Part shown: one piece after another, positions 45,714 through 56,009 of the stretch | How the letters are laid out: each line of letters starts with the position of its first letter | Position numbering within the stretch: the stretch's first letter is position 1 | Source of the DNA: Marsupella aquatica | Taxonomy: Eukaryota > Marchantiophyta | Direction: 5' to 3' | NCBI GenBank assembly: GCA_973895155.1 | Contig: OZ316892.1 | Coordinates: forward strand, 16,058,001 to 16,122,000 | DNA: 64,000 nt | Notes under the pieces: generated by a model | What the model was told of the DNA's origin: nothing | The model's database searches: none | What the model saw: the letters and a program-made list of their open reading frames with translations, nothing else | Program-made: the position numbers and the translations under genes

Positions 45714-48222
45714 AGTGCATAGAAAGCCAGTACCCAAACCTCTGTTTCTAGACCCTGATAGAGAAGTCATCTTCAAAGCCAACTTTGAACATCTTCTCCA
45801 TACCCTGGATGATCAGATTGAGCTCTCAGAAGTCATAGTACAAGCAGCAGCCTCTACTTTCTCCACCAAACCCCCTAGAAAGCAAAACATGAAGGCTTGG
45901 TTTGACGAGGATTGTGCTAGAGCAAGGATGCAAGCAAGATCACATTCAGGGGAAAAGAGACTTTTGGCATTCACTATGTACAAGAACTTCATCAAACACA
46001 AGAAGAGGTGCTTCTTGAAGAGTCATCAACAATCACTATGTGAGGAGTTCATCAAACATCCAAAACGTTTTTGGGAGAGAATGCAATCAGGCAAGACTAC
46101 TCCCCCCTTGGATCACCAGGACCTGGTAACCTATGTCACATCCTTGTATTTCTTTCCAGATGCTAGTGGCATGCCTTTGCCCCTTGGGGACACCATTCAG
46201 TTTACAGAGAGGGAGGTGAAGGTGCATCTTTCCCACATGCAACATGGGAAAGCTAAAGATCTGTTGGGCCTGAACTTGGAGCTTCTTTTGTGGGGAGGAC
46301 CCTCTTTATTAACAAACTTGGTGCATGAGCTGAATCAAGCAATGGCTTTAGGTTTACCTAAAGCTTGGATGACCAGAAGAGTGGTGCCTATCTTCAAGGC
46401 AGGCAACAAGGACGATGTGCACAACTACAGAACCATCATGGTAGGCAATACTTTTGCTAAAGTTTTGGGAGGACTACTTGAAGCCAGATTAAGCTCTTGG
46501 TTGGAGAGTGAGATGAAAAGGGCACCTTCACAAGCAGGTTTTAGGAGAGAATTCAGCACTATGGATCACATTCTCTGCTTGAGGGTGTTGTGTGAAAAGG
46601 CCAAATCTCCACATAAACCATTATTTTGCTTGTTTGTGGACTTCTCCAAGGCCTTTGACAAAGTTTCCCGATCCAAACTTTGGGATAGGATGGTGGAGTT
46701 GGAAGTGCCTGAAGAGCTCAGGTTGGCTGTTTCTAAATTGTACCAAGAAGTGCGCATCAAACTTTCAAAGGAAACCTCTGAAGAAATCTGGAGCACTCTT
46801 GGGGTGATCCAAGGTTGTCCTCTCTCACCAACTCTCTTTGGCATCTTCATTGATCAGCTACACAACATTTTGGAGGAGCATGGTGGAGTTGGCACTCAAT
46901 TGGGTAGGTTTGTCCTCCAACTTCTTATATTTGCAGATGATGTGGTCCTACTTGCTCATGCTCAAGAAGCTTTGCAAAGACATCTCAATGCCTTGGAGGA
47001 GTTTTGTCAAGCAACAGGGATGGTAGTCAACCTCAAGAAGACCAAGTGTTTGGGCATTGGCACACGACAAAATCCAGAGCTCTACTTCCAAGGGAATCTG
47101 GTGGAATTTGTGAGGACCTACAAATACCTTGGGGTGGAGTTCTCTCAAAACTTGAGTTGGGCCTCATGTGTAAAATCTAGGGCTGCCAATGGGTACAGAG
47201 CTTTTTATGCATTCATGAACAAATGTAAAAGAGCTGGTCTACACACTTGGAGGTTAAGGAAACATCTCTTTGGAGCTTTGGTGAAACCAGTCATTCTTTA
47301 TGGAGCACCAATTTGGGGAGCAGGTGTGTCTAAATCTGGGTGGCAACAGATTGAGGGGCTGCAAAAGCTATTTCTTGAGATGGAGCTTGGGATCAAGTCA
47401 CAAACCCCATATGCACTTACACTTGCAGAGGCAGGCTTGTTTCCTTTGGAGGTGGAGGCACTCTTCCACACACTCAATTACATCATGCGTGTAAGAGAGT
47501 TGGAGGAAAACAGATTTCCTTTTCATGCCTTGCGCTCATCTTCAGCTAAAGGGTGGTATGCAGATGTGTGCAGGTGGGCCCATGCTTGGGATTTTCCTGA
47601 ACATGAATGGCCAACACACCCAACCAAGCTAAGAGCAAAACTTGAGCAAAAGGCTTTGCACAAACTTTGGCATGAACCTAGCCCACGGCAGCAATACTAC
47701 ATGAGAGATGTGAACCCCATGAAGAAATATCGAGAACAAGAATACTTATCTAGCACTATCTCAGTACAACTTAGACAACTTATTGCTCAGTATAGACTAA
47801 GCTCACACCACCTTGAAGTAGAACAAGGGAGATGGAAGGATATTGACAGGAAAAAGAGGGTTTGTCAACTATGTGATAGCTCTAGTATAGAGAATGAATA
47901 TCATGTATTCATTGCTTGCAAGTTTTATGAGGGGGTTAGGATGGCATCTCAAATCTTGGTGAAAGATTTGTATGCATTGTTTGGTCTGCCCCCTCAACAA
48001 CTTGGAAGATATATCTTTGCGGTGGATAGGGAAAGGAGAATAGGTTTGGAAAATCTTTCAGGGCTCTCTAGGTCCATAGTTTCTTTGAGGACATAGTTGT
48101 CCTCTTCTGAGCAATCTCTTTTGGTTGCTCTTTTCTTTGATTGCATTGTACTTTACTTTTTGTGGCAGCTCCTTTGACTTTCATGGTCCCGGAGCTTATA
48201 ATACATTACCATTACCATTACC
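45714..48222 (+). mobile_element. LINE copy 1, 5'-truncated
   Basis: It starts inside ORF2, at HRKPVPKPLF, and runs to the 3' tail of ATTACC repeats at 48203-48222. It shares near-complete identity with the other copies. The 5' boundary shares AAGTGCATAG with the full-length copy, so it is ambiguous by about three bases. It sits in the copia protease region. Confidence 0.95.
45715..48096 (+). pseudogene. LINE copy 1 ORF2 fragment (reverse transcriptase and C-terminal finger)
   Basis: An open frame of about 793 codons corresponding to residues 275 to 1067 of the full-length ORF2. It has the reverse transcriptase blocks FVDFSKAFDKVS, GVIQGCPLSPTLFG and FADDVVLLAH and the C-terminal CQLC...H...C finger. 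The endonuclease is missing because of 5' truncation, and there is no proper start codon. Confidence 0.93.
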
Positions 48223-48431
48223 ATGAGCCACACTCTGTCTGTGGCACTTGCAGATCATTTTTCCACCCGTTCGAGAGCTTTCTCTTTTGCCAAGCTAGGC
48301 ACAAAGAAATCATTCCAGGGTTTTGTCAACTCCTGAGGTCTGTAATCACTCCTGAGGTCTGTAATTGTAGAGTTCACTGAAGGTGAAAGACGTTCATGAA
48401 TAGAGGGAGGTCGACTTGTACAAGGACAGGT
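48223..48431. other. Unique sequence between LINE copies 1 and 2
   Basis: On the - strand an open stretch reads SVNSTITDLRSDYRPQELTK. GAGGTCTGTAATCACTCCT is partly duplicated near 48340-48362. The first bases, ATGAGCCACA, matter for the rearrangement described in the findings. Confidence 0.5.
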
Positions 48432-49330
48432 CGATCTGTTACGTCTCCAGTTTCGCAATTCTGAGCTTGGGGCAAAATTTCACTTCGAGTTGGAAGGGAA
48501 ATTGGCTGCAGTTTAAGCTCAGACTTTGCCAGAGCATTGGAAACAGCGAGAATGTATCACTGGCAAAGTTAGAGCTGCAACCGACATCGTTTGGTATGCA
48601 CTTTAGCATGCGCGATCTGCTACGTCTCCAGTTTCGCGATTCTGAGCTTGGGGCAAAATTTCACTTTGAGTTGGAAGGGCAATCGGCTGCGGTTTAAGCT
48701 CAGACTTTGCCAGAGCATTGGAAACAGCGAGAATGTATCACTGGCAAAGTTAGAGCTACAACCGACATCGTTTGGTATGCACTTTAGCATGCGCGATCTG
48801 CTACGTCTCTAGTTTTGCGATTCTGAGCTCGGGGTGAAATTTCACTTCGAGTTGGAAGGGCAATCGGCTGCGGTTTGAGCTCAGATTTTGCCAGAGCATT
48901 GGAAACAGCAAGAATGTATCACTGGCAAAGTTAGAACTGCAACCGGCATTGTTTGATATGCACTTTAGCATGCACGATCTGTTACATCTCCAGTTTCGCA
49001 ATTCTGAGCTTGGGGCGAAATTTCACTTCGAGTTGGAAGGGAAATTGGCTACGGTTTAAGCTCAGACTTTGCCAGAGCATTGGAAACAGCGAGAATGTAT
49101 CACTGGCAAAGTTAGAGCTGCAACCGACATCGTTTGGTATACACTTTAGCATGCACGATCTGCTACGTGTCCAGTTTCGGGATTCTGAGCTTGGGGCGAA
49201 ATTTCACTTCGAGTTGGAAGGGCAATCGGCTGCGGTTTGAGCTCAGATTTTGGCAGAGTGTTGCAAACAACGAGAGTGTATCACTGGCAAAGGTAGAGCT
49301 GCAACTGACATCCTCTACTGCTCCCAATTT
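48432..49330 (+). repeat. LINE 2 5' promoter monomers, five copies of 181 bp
   Basis: GATCTG(C/T)TACGTCTCCAG marks the start of each unit at 48433, 48614, 48795, 48976 and 49157: four successive spacings of exactly 181 bp. Units differ by a few substitutions. They precede ORF1 directly. The layout resembles the tandem promoter monomers at the 5' end of rodent L1 elements; the promoter role is inferred. Confidence 0.92.
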
Positions 49331-49377
49331 CTATTTGTCGTCTAAGATTACATTCTAACAACAGTTTCAGCTTTGTG

Positions 49378-50148
49378 ATGGCAACGGAGGAGATTGCCCA
49401 TCTCAAGGCTTTGCTTGAGAAAATCTTAGTTGTGGCTGAAAACTCCGCAATTGAGATTACCACGCTCAGCAAGGAGGTGACGGAGCTAAAGAATGAGAAT
49501 GTCAAGCAAAAGAGGTTGATTAGTGATCTTCGATCTCAAACTCAGGAGAATGGTAAGCAACTCTCATTGCTTGCATCGTGTTTTGGAGACATGGAGAAGA
49601 GTATGTGCCCAGAGAAATCAGTGATACATGAGGCTGTAGGGGAGATTGAGGAAAAGCTCAAAACCTTTGCACAGGCTGCAAAACAATCACATATGGAATT
49701 TGTCCAAGCCAAGGAGGAGGAGAGGAGAGCACTAGAGGAAGAACACAAGAACCAGCATGCAAGAGTCAGCAACTGCAAAATATCAGGCCTTGTTGAGGAG
49801 GAGAAGGAAGACACCAAGAAGGTAGCAATTTCATTCTTCCAATCTCAGATGAAAGTGCATGACCCTATCATTTTGCAAGCATATAGGATTGGGCAAAAGA
49901 AGGGGGACCTTCCACGTCCAATCTTGGTGAAGTTTGCAGCTGAATCCGAGAAAGCTAGAGTGATGGCTAACAGGAGCATGCTTAAAGGGCTAAGGATTTG
50001 GTTGGATGATGATCTGACTCCCACACAAGTCCAAGCAAGGAAAATTGAGCTTGAGAAGGTGAGGGTAGCCAAAGACCAAGGATTGGTAGCCTACTTGCGC
50101 AATGGACAAGTTGTTGTTACCAATAAGAAGAGAGTTGTTTCTAAATGA
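49378..50148 (+). CDS. LINE copy 2 ORF1 protein (256 aa)
   Basis: ATG at 49378 (MATEEIAHLKALLEK). The N-terminal half is a coiled coil (ITTLSKEVTELKNENVKQKR). The C-terminal half (PRPILVKFAAESEKARVMAN, LKGLRIWLDDDLTPTQVQAR) resembles the RRM-like plus C-terminal domain of L1-type ORF1 proteins, which trimerise and bind RNA. The stop is followed directly by a second in-frame TGA. Confidence 0.88.
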   Translation: MATEEIAHLKALLEKILVVAENSAIEITTLSKEVTELKNENVKQKRLISDLRSQTQENGKQLSLLASCFGDMEKSMCPEKSVIHEAVGEIEEKLKTFAQAAKQSHMEFVQAKEEERRALEEEHKNQHARVSNCKISGLVEEEKEDTKKVAISFFQSQMKVHDPIILQAYRIGQKKGDLPRPILVKFAAESEKARVMANRSMLKGLRIWLDDDLTPTQVQARKIELEKVRVAKDQGLVAYLRNGQVVVTNKKRVVSK

Positions 50149-50169
50149 TGAATCGGGACCTTGAGAGTC

Positions 50170-51804
50170 ATGGCATGGAATGTTTCAGGACTTTCCATAG
50201 AAACAGCAATTGGAGGGGAACCTTTGTTTGAGAATTTTGACATCTTGCTTTTCACGGAGACTTGGGAATATGAGGGAAATGCTCTACCTAGCATTAAAGG
50301 CTTTACTTGCATACAATCCATCTTCAATGAGAAGAAGACCACACGGGGAAGAGGGTTTGGAGGCATTGCTGTCTACACCAAGAATCAACTTCAACACATC
50401 ACCTCTATTGAGCATGAAGATCCCAGCAAGCAGTTCATGGTGGTGAGACTTCATACCAGAGGTACTCCATCATTTCTGATTGTCACCTACTTTGCTCCCC
50501 TTAATATGAATGTCTATAAGATGGGAATTGCTGATGCACATTATCCATTTCATAGGTTAATCCAAGTCATTCATGATATATCACCACTAGGGGAGACATG
50601 GATAGTGGGGGACTTTAATGCCAGGGTATCTAATGAACAATTTACTGAAAGTGAGGACTTAGGAACTTTACCTTGGTCATCATGTAGTGAAGAGATACCT
50701 TGGGTGAGAGAGGCTCTTGACACCAGAACAAATGACATGACACGTCACTTTTTGCATTTGGGAGCTTCTTGTAATCTAAGAATATTGAATGGGCTTGAGA
50801 GATTTCCCCAATCATCTGGTTACACTTTTAGATCTAAACAAGGATGTAGTACCATTGATTACCTTCTTGCCTCATGTGTAAAATCTAGGGCTGCCAATGG
50901 GTACAGAGCTTTTTATGCATTCATGAACAAATGCAAAAGAGCTGGTCTACACACTTGGAGGTTAAGGAAACATCTCTTTGGAGCTTTGGTGAAACCAGTC
51001 ATTCTTTATGGAGCACCAATTTGGGGAGCAGGTGTGTCTAAATCTGGGTGGCAACAGATTGAGGGGCTGCAAAAGCTATTTCTTGAGATGGAGCTTGAGA
51101 TCAAGTCACAAACCCCATATGCACTTACACTTGCAGAGGCAGGCTTGTTTCCTTTGGAGGTGGAGGCACTCTTCCACACACTCAATTACATCATGCGTGT
51201 AAGAGAGTTGGAGGAAAACAGATTTCCTTTTCATGCCTTGCGCTCATCTTCAGCTAAAGGGTGGTATGCAGATGTGTGCAGGTGGGCCCATGCTTGGGAT
51301 TTTCCTGAACATGAATGGCCAACACACCCAACCAAGCTAAGAGCAAAACTTGAGCAAAAGGCTTTGCACAAACTTTGGCATGAACCTAGCCCACGGCAGC
51401 AATACTACATGAGAGATGTGAACCCCATGAAGAAATATCGAGAACAAGAATACTTATCTAGCACTATCTCAGTACAACTTAGACAACTTATTGCTCAGTA
51501 TAGACTAAGCTCACACCACCTTGAAGTAGAACAAGGGAGATGGAAGGATATTGACAGGAAAAAGAGGGTTTGTCAACTATGTGATAGCTCTAGTATAGAG
51601 AATGAATATCATGTATTCATTACTTGCAAGTTTTATGAGGGGGTTAGGATGGCATCTCAAATCTTGGTGAAAGATTTGTATGCATTGTTTGGTCTGCCCC
51701 CTCAACAACTTGGAAGATATATCTTTGCGGTGGATAGGGAAAGGAGAATAGGTTTGGAAAATCTTTCAGGGCTCTCTAGGTCCATAGTTTCTTTGAGGAC
51801 ATAG
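50170..51804 (+). pseudogene. LINE copy 2 ORF2 with in-frame deletion of the reverse transcriptase
   Basis: The endonuclease is complete up to STIDYLLA (near 50870), where the frame jumps to SCVKSRAANGYRAF. This removes about 520 residues, including all reverse transcriptase blocks. The reading frame stays open to the normal end. The junction shares GCC between both sides. The product would be an endonuclease fused to the C-terminal finger domain. Confidence 0.92.
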
Positions 51805-51939
51805 TTGTCCTCTTCTGAGCAATCTCTTTTGGTTGCTCTTTTCTTTGATTGCATTGTACTTTACTTTTTGTGGCAGCTCCTTTGACTTTCATGGTCCCGG
51901 AGCTTATAATACATTACCATTACCATTACCATTACCATT

Positions 51940-52656
51940 GTTTTCCAAAAATGCAATGCTCATAGAAATCCAATTTACAAGACTGCAAATTAGAAATGAG
52001 CTCATTCTTCCGCAAGATAGCCAAACCCTTCTCACTCATGTGGCCTAGCCGTGAATGCCATAGCTGAGTCATTTCCTTGTGAGACTTGGTTACATTGGCC
52101 TCTCCACATACTGTATTGCCCTGCAGCACATACAAATTGTTTTGTCTGCTCCCCTTCAAAATCACTGTTTCTCCCTACATGACTTGAAGTTCACCATCAA
52201 TTACTCGCCATTGATGATCATTTGTATCCAACACACCAAGTGAAATCAAATTCTTANNNNNNNNNNNNNNNNNNNNNNNNNNNNNNNNNNNNNNNNNNNN
52301 NNNNNNNNNNNNNNNNNNNNNNNNNNNNNNNNNNNNNNNNNNNNNNNNNNNNNNNNCACTCATGTGGCCTAGCCGTGAATGCCATAGCTGAGTCATTTCC
52401 TTGTGAGACTTGGTTACATTGGCCTCTCCACATACTGTATTGCCCTGCAGCACATACAAATTGTTTTGTCTGCTCCCCTTCAAAATCACTGTTTCTCCCT
52501 ACATGACTTGAAGTTCACCATCAATTACTCGCCATTGATGATCATTTGTATCCAACACACCAAGTGAAATCAAATTCTTACGCATGCCAGGTACAAACCT
52601 GACTCTGGACCACTGTGCGCACAATGCTATCAAACATTTGAATCTTTACAGAACCA
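51940..52656 (-). pseudogene. Ty1/copia fragment: protease end and pre-integrase domain, reversed
   Basis: Read leftwards from 52656: GIGSVKIQMFDSIV, then (after an out-of-frame part) NLISLGVLDTNDHQWRVIDG, ILKGSRQNNLYVLQG, and the pre-integrase block MTQLWHSRLGHMSEKGLAIL ending DFYEHCIFGK. The middle is present twice on the two sides of the N gap. It continues the copia frame that is cut at 45713 but lies on the other strand. Both ends abut LINE 3' tails. Confidence 0.85.
52257..52356. other. Assembly gap, 100 Ns
   Basis: Exactly 100 N. The 224 bp before it (52033-52256) are identical to the 224 bp after it (52357-52580), so the gap probably joins overlapping contig ends that were not merged, and the true gap length may be zero or negative. 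Confidence 0.95.
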
Positions 52657-52793
52657 ATACCCTCAATGGTAATGGTAATGGTAATGTATTATAAGCTTCG
52701 GGACCATGAAAGTCAACGGAGCTGCCACAAAAAGTAAAGTACAATGCAATCAAAGAAAAGAGCAACCAAAAGAGATTGCTCAGAAGAGGACAA

Positions 52794-55700
52794 CTATGTC
52801 CTCAAAGAAACTATGGACCTAGAGAGCCCTGAAAGATTTTCCAAACCTATTCTCCTTTCCCTATCCACCGCAAAGATATATCTTCCAAGTTGTTGAGGGG
52901 GCAGACCAAACAATGCATACAAATCTTTCACCAAGATTTGAGATGCCATCCTAACCCCCTCATAAAACTTGCAAGCAATGAATACATGATATTCATTCTC
53001 TATACTAGAGCTATCACATAGTTGACAAACCCTCTTTTTCCTGTCAATATCCTTCCATCTCCCTTGTTCTACTTCAAGGTGGTGTGAGCTTAGTCTATAC
53101 TGAGCAATAAGTTGTCTAAGTTGTACTGAGATAGTGCTAGATAAGTATTCTTGTTCTCGATATTTCTTCATGGGGTTCACATCTCTCATGTAGTATTGCT
53201 GCCGTGGGCTAGGTTCATGCCAAAGTTTGTGCAAAGCCTTTTGCTCAAGTTTTGCTCTTAGCTTGGTTGGGTGTGTTGGCCATTCATGTTCAGGAAAATC
53301 CCAAGCATGGGCCCACCTGCACACATCTGCATACCACCCTTTAGCTGAAGATGAGCGCAAGGCATGAAAAGGAAATCTGTTTTCCTCCAACTCTCTTACA
53401 CGCATGATGTAATTGAGTGTGTGGAAGAGTGCCTCCACCTCCAAAGGAAACAAGCCTGCCTCTGCAAATGTAAGTGCATATGGGGTTTGTGACTTGATCC
53501 CAAGCTCCATCTCAAGAAATAGCTTTTGCAGCCCCTCAATCTGTTGCCACCCAGATTTAGACACACCTGCTCCCCAAATTGGTGCTCCATAAAGAATGAC
53601 TGGTTTCACCAAAGCTCCAAAGAGATGTTTCCTTAACCTCCAAGTGTGTAGACCAGCTCTTTTGCATTTGTTCATGAATGCATAAAAAGCTCTGTACCCA
53701 TTGGCAGCCCTAGATTTTACACATGAGGCCCAACTCAAGTTTTGAGAGAACTCCACCCCAAGGTATTTGTAGGTCCTCACAAATTCCACCAGATTCCCTT
53801 GGAAGTAGAGCTCTGGATTTTGTCGTGTGCCAATGCCCAAACACTTGGTCTTCTTGAGGTTGACTACCATCCCTGTTGCTTGACAAAACTCCTCCAAGGC
53901 ATTGAGATGTCTTTGCAAAGCTTCTTGAGCATGAGCAAGTAGGACCACATCATCTGCAAATATAAGAAGTTGGAGGACAAACCTACCCAATTGAGTGCCA
54001 ACTCCACCATGCTCCTCCAAAATGTTGTGTAGCTGATCAATGAAGATGCCAAAGAGAGTTGGTGAGAGAGGACAACCTTGGATCACCCCAAGAGTGCTCC
54101 AGATTTCTTCAGAGGTTTCCTTTGAAAGTTTGATGCGCACTTCTTGGTACAATTTAGAAACAGCCAACCTGAGCTCTTCAGGCACTTCCAACTCCACCAT
54201 CCTATCCCAAAGTTTGGATCGGGAAACTTTGTCAAAGGCCTTGGAGAAGTCCACAAACAAGCAAAATAATGGTTTATGTGGAGATTTGGCCTTTTCACAC
54301 AACACCCTCAAGCAGAGAATGTGATCCATAGTGCTGAATTCTCTCCTAAAACCTGCTTGTGAAGGTGCCCTTTTCATCTCACTCTCCAACCAAGAGCTTA
54401 ATCTGGCTTCAAGTAGTCCTCCCAAAACTTTAGCAAAAGTATTGCCTACCATGATGGTTCTGTAGTTGTGCACATCGTCCTTGTTGCCTGCCTTGAAGAT
54501 AGGCACCACTCTTCTGGTCATCCAAGCTTTAGGTAAACCTAAAGCCATTGCTTGATTCAGCTCATGCACCAAGTTTGTTAATAAAGAGGGTCCTCCCCAC
54601 AAAAGAAGCTCCAAGTTCAGGCCCAACAGATCTTTAGCTTTCCCATGTTGCATGTGGGAAAGATGCACCTTCACCTCCCTCTCTGTAAACTGAATGGTGT
54701 CCCCAAGGGGCAAAGGCATGCCACTAGCATCTGGAAAGAAATACAAGGATGTGACATAGGTTACCAGGTCCTGGTGATCCAAGGGGGGAGTAGTCTTGCC
54801 TGATTGCATTCTCTCCCAAAAACGTTTTGGATGTTTGATGAACTCCTCACATAGTGATTGTTGATGACTCTTCAAGAAGCACCTCTTCTTGTGTTTGATG
54901 AAGTTCTTGTACATAGTGAATGCCAAAAGTCTCTTTTCCCCTGAATGTGATCTTGCTTGCATCCTTGCTCTAGCACAATCCTCGTCAAACCAAGCCTTCA
55001 TGTTTTGCTTTCTAGGGGGTTTGGTGGAGAAAGTAGAGGCTGCTGCTTGTACTATGACTTCTGAGAGCTCAATCTGATCATCCAGGGTATGGAGAAGATG
55101 TTCAAAGTTGGCTTTGAAGATGACTTCTCTATCAGGGTCTAGAAACAGAGGTTTGGGTACTGGCTTTCTATGCACTTTGTTTGGGATTGTGGTCAGGTCA
55201 AGATGGAACAACAAAGGCAAGTGTGAAGACTCTGGTTGTTGATCAAGTATTTGAAAGTCAACCACTCTAGTGGCAGAGGTAGGTGTGGCAAGAAGGTAAT
55301 CAATGGTACTACATCCTTGTTTAGATCTAAAAGTGTAACCAGATGATTGGGGAAATCTCTCAAGCCCATTCAATATTCTTAGATTACAAGAAGCTCCCAA
55401 ATGCAAAAAGTGACGTGTCATGTCATTTGTTCTGGTGTCAAGAGCCTCTCTCACCCAAGGTAGCTCTTCACTACATGATGACCAAGGTAAAGTTCCTAAG
55501 TCCTCACTTTCAGTAAATTGTTCATTAGATATCCTGGCATTAAAGTCCCCCACTATCCATGTCTCCCCTAGTGGTGATATATCATGAATGACTTGGATTA
55601 ACCTATGAAATGGATAATGTGCATCAGCAATTCCCATCTTATAGACATTCATATTAAGGGGAGCAAAGTAGGTGACAATCAGAAATGATGGAGTACCTCT

Positions 55701-55988
55701 GGTATGAAGTCTCACCACCATGAACTGTTTGCTGGGATCTTCATGCTCAATAGAGGTGATGTGTTGAAGTTGATTCTTGGTGTAGACAGCAATGCCTCCA
55801 AACCCTCTTCCCCGTGTGGTCTTCTTCTCATTGAAGATGGATTGTATGCAAGTAAAGCCTTTAATGCTAGGTAGAGCATTTCCCTCATATTCCCAAGTCT
55901 CCGTGAAAAGCAAGATGTCAAAATTCTCAAACAAAGGTTCCCCTCCAATTGCTGTTTCTATGGAAAGTCCTGAAACATTCCATGCCAT
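52794..55988 (-). CDS. LINE copy 3 ORF2: endonuclease and reverse transcriptase (about 1064 aa)
   Basis: First ATG at 55988 (MAWNVSGLSIE). The APE-type endonuclease occupies about residues 1-270: LLFTETWE, TYFAPLN, GDFNAR, STIDYLLA and SSHLPLLFHL give the expected Asn, Glu, Asp, Asp and His. The reverse transcriptase has FVDFSKAFDKV near 580, GVIQGCPLSPT and FADDVVLLAH near 680. The C-terminal CQLCDSS...EYHVFIAC finger is near 990. The protein nicks target DNA and copies the RNA there. The frame is the same as ORF1 and is separated from it by a single TGA. Clade: L1/Tx1-like is my best guess. Confidence 0.95.
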   Translation of the reverse strand: MAWNVSGLSIETAIGGEPLFENFDILLFTETWEYEGNALPSIKGFTCIQSIFNEKKTTRGRGFGGIAVYTKNQLQHITSIEHEDPSKQFMVVRLHTRGTPSFLIVTYFAPLNMNVYKMGIADAHYPFHRLIQVIHDISPLGETWIVGDFNARISNEQFTESEDLGTLPWSSCSEELPWVREALDTRTNDMTRHFLHLGASCNLRILNGLERFPQSSGYTFRSKQGCSTIDYLLATPTSATRVVDFQILDQQPESSHLPLLFHLDLTTIPNKVHRKPVPKPLFLDPDREVIFKANFEHLLHTLDDQIELSEVIVQAAASTFSTKPPRKQNMKAWFDEDCARARMQARSHSGEKRLLAFTMYKNFIKHKKRCFLKSHQQSLCEEFIKHPKRFWERMQSGKTTPPLDHQDLVTYVTSLYFFPDASGMPLPLGDTIQFTEREVKVHLSHMQHGKAKDLLGLNLELLLWGGPSLLTNLVHELNQAMALGLPKAWMTRRVVPIFKAGNKDDVHNYRTIMVGNTFAKVLGGLLEARLSSWLESEMKRAPSQAGFRREFSTMDHILCLRVLCEKAKSPHKPLFCLFVDFSKAFDKVSRSKLWDRMVELEVPEELRLAVSKLYQEVRIKLSKETSEEIWSTLGVIQGCPLSPTLFGIFIDQLHNILEEHGGVGTQLGRFVLQLLIFADDVVLLAHAQEALQRHLNALEEFCQATGMVVNLKKTKCLGIGTRQNPELYFQGNLVEFVRTYKYLGVEFSQNLSWASCVKSRAANGYRAFYAFMNKCKRAGLHTWRLRKHLFGALVKPVILYGAPIWGAGVSKSGWQQIEGLQKLFLEMELGIKSQTPYALTFAEAGLFPLEVEALFHTLNYIMRVRELEENRFPFHALRSSSAKGWYADVCRWAHAWDFPEHEWPTHPTKLRAKLEQKALHKLWHEPSPRQQYYMRDVNPMKKYREQEYLSSTISVQLRQLIAQYRLSSHHLEVEQGRWKDIDRKKRVCQLCDSSSIENEYHVFIACKFYEGVRMASQILVKDLYALFGLPPQQLGRYIFAVDRERRIGLENLSGLSRSIVSLRT

Positions 55989-56009
55989 GACTCTCAAGGT
56001 CCCGATCCA

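Larger units (their letters stand above)
48432..51939 (+). mobile_element. LINE copy 2, with monomers and ORF1, ORF2 internally deleted
   Basis: Five 181-bp monomers, ORF1, a shortened ORF2 and the ATTACC tail (about 51912-51939). Compared with copy 3 it lacks about 1560 bp of ORF2. Confidence 0.95.

Noticed and set aside
45813-47148. Short - strand frames opposite LINE ORF2, and the same set opposite the other copies
   Set aside because: They are frame shadows of a conserved coding sequence and repeat with each LINE copy.
48416-49358. Overlapping + strand frames of 60-95 codons in the LINE monomers
   Set aside because: They repeat every 181 bp and restart from the repeat; they are translations of the promoter monomers.
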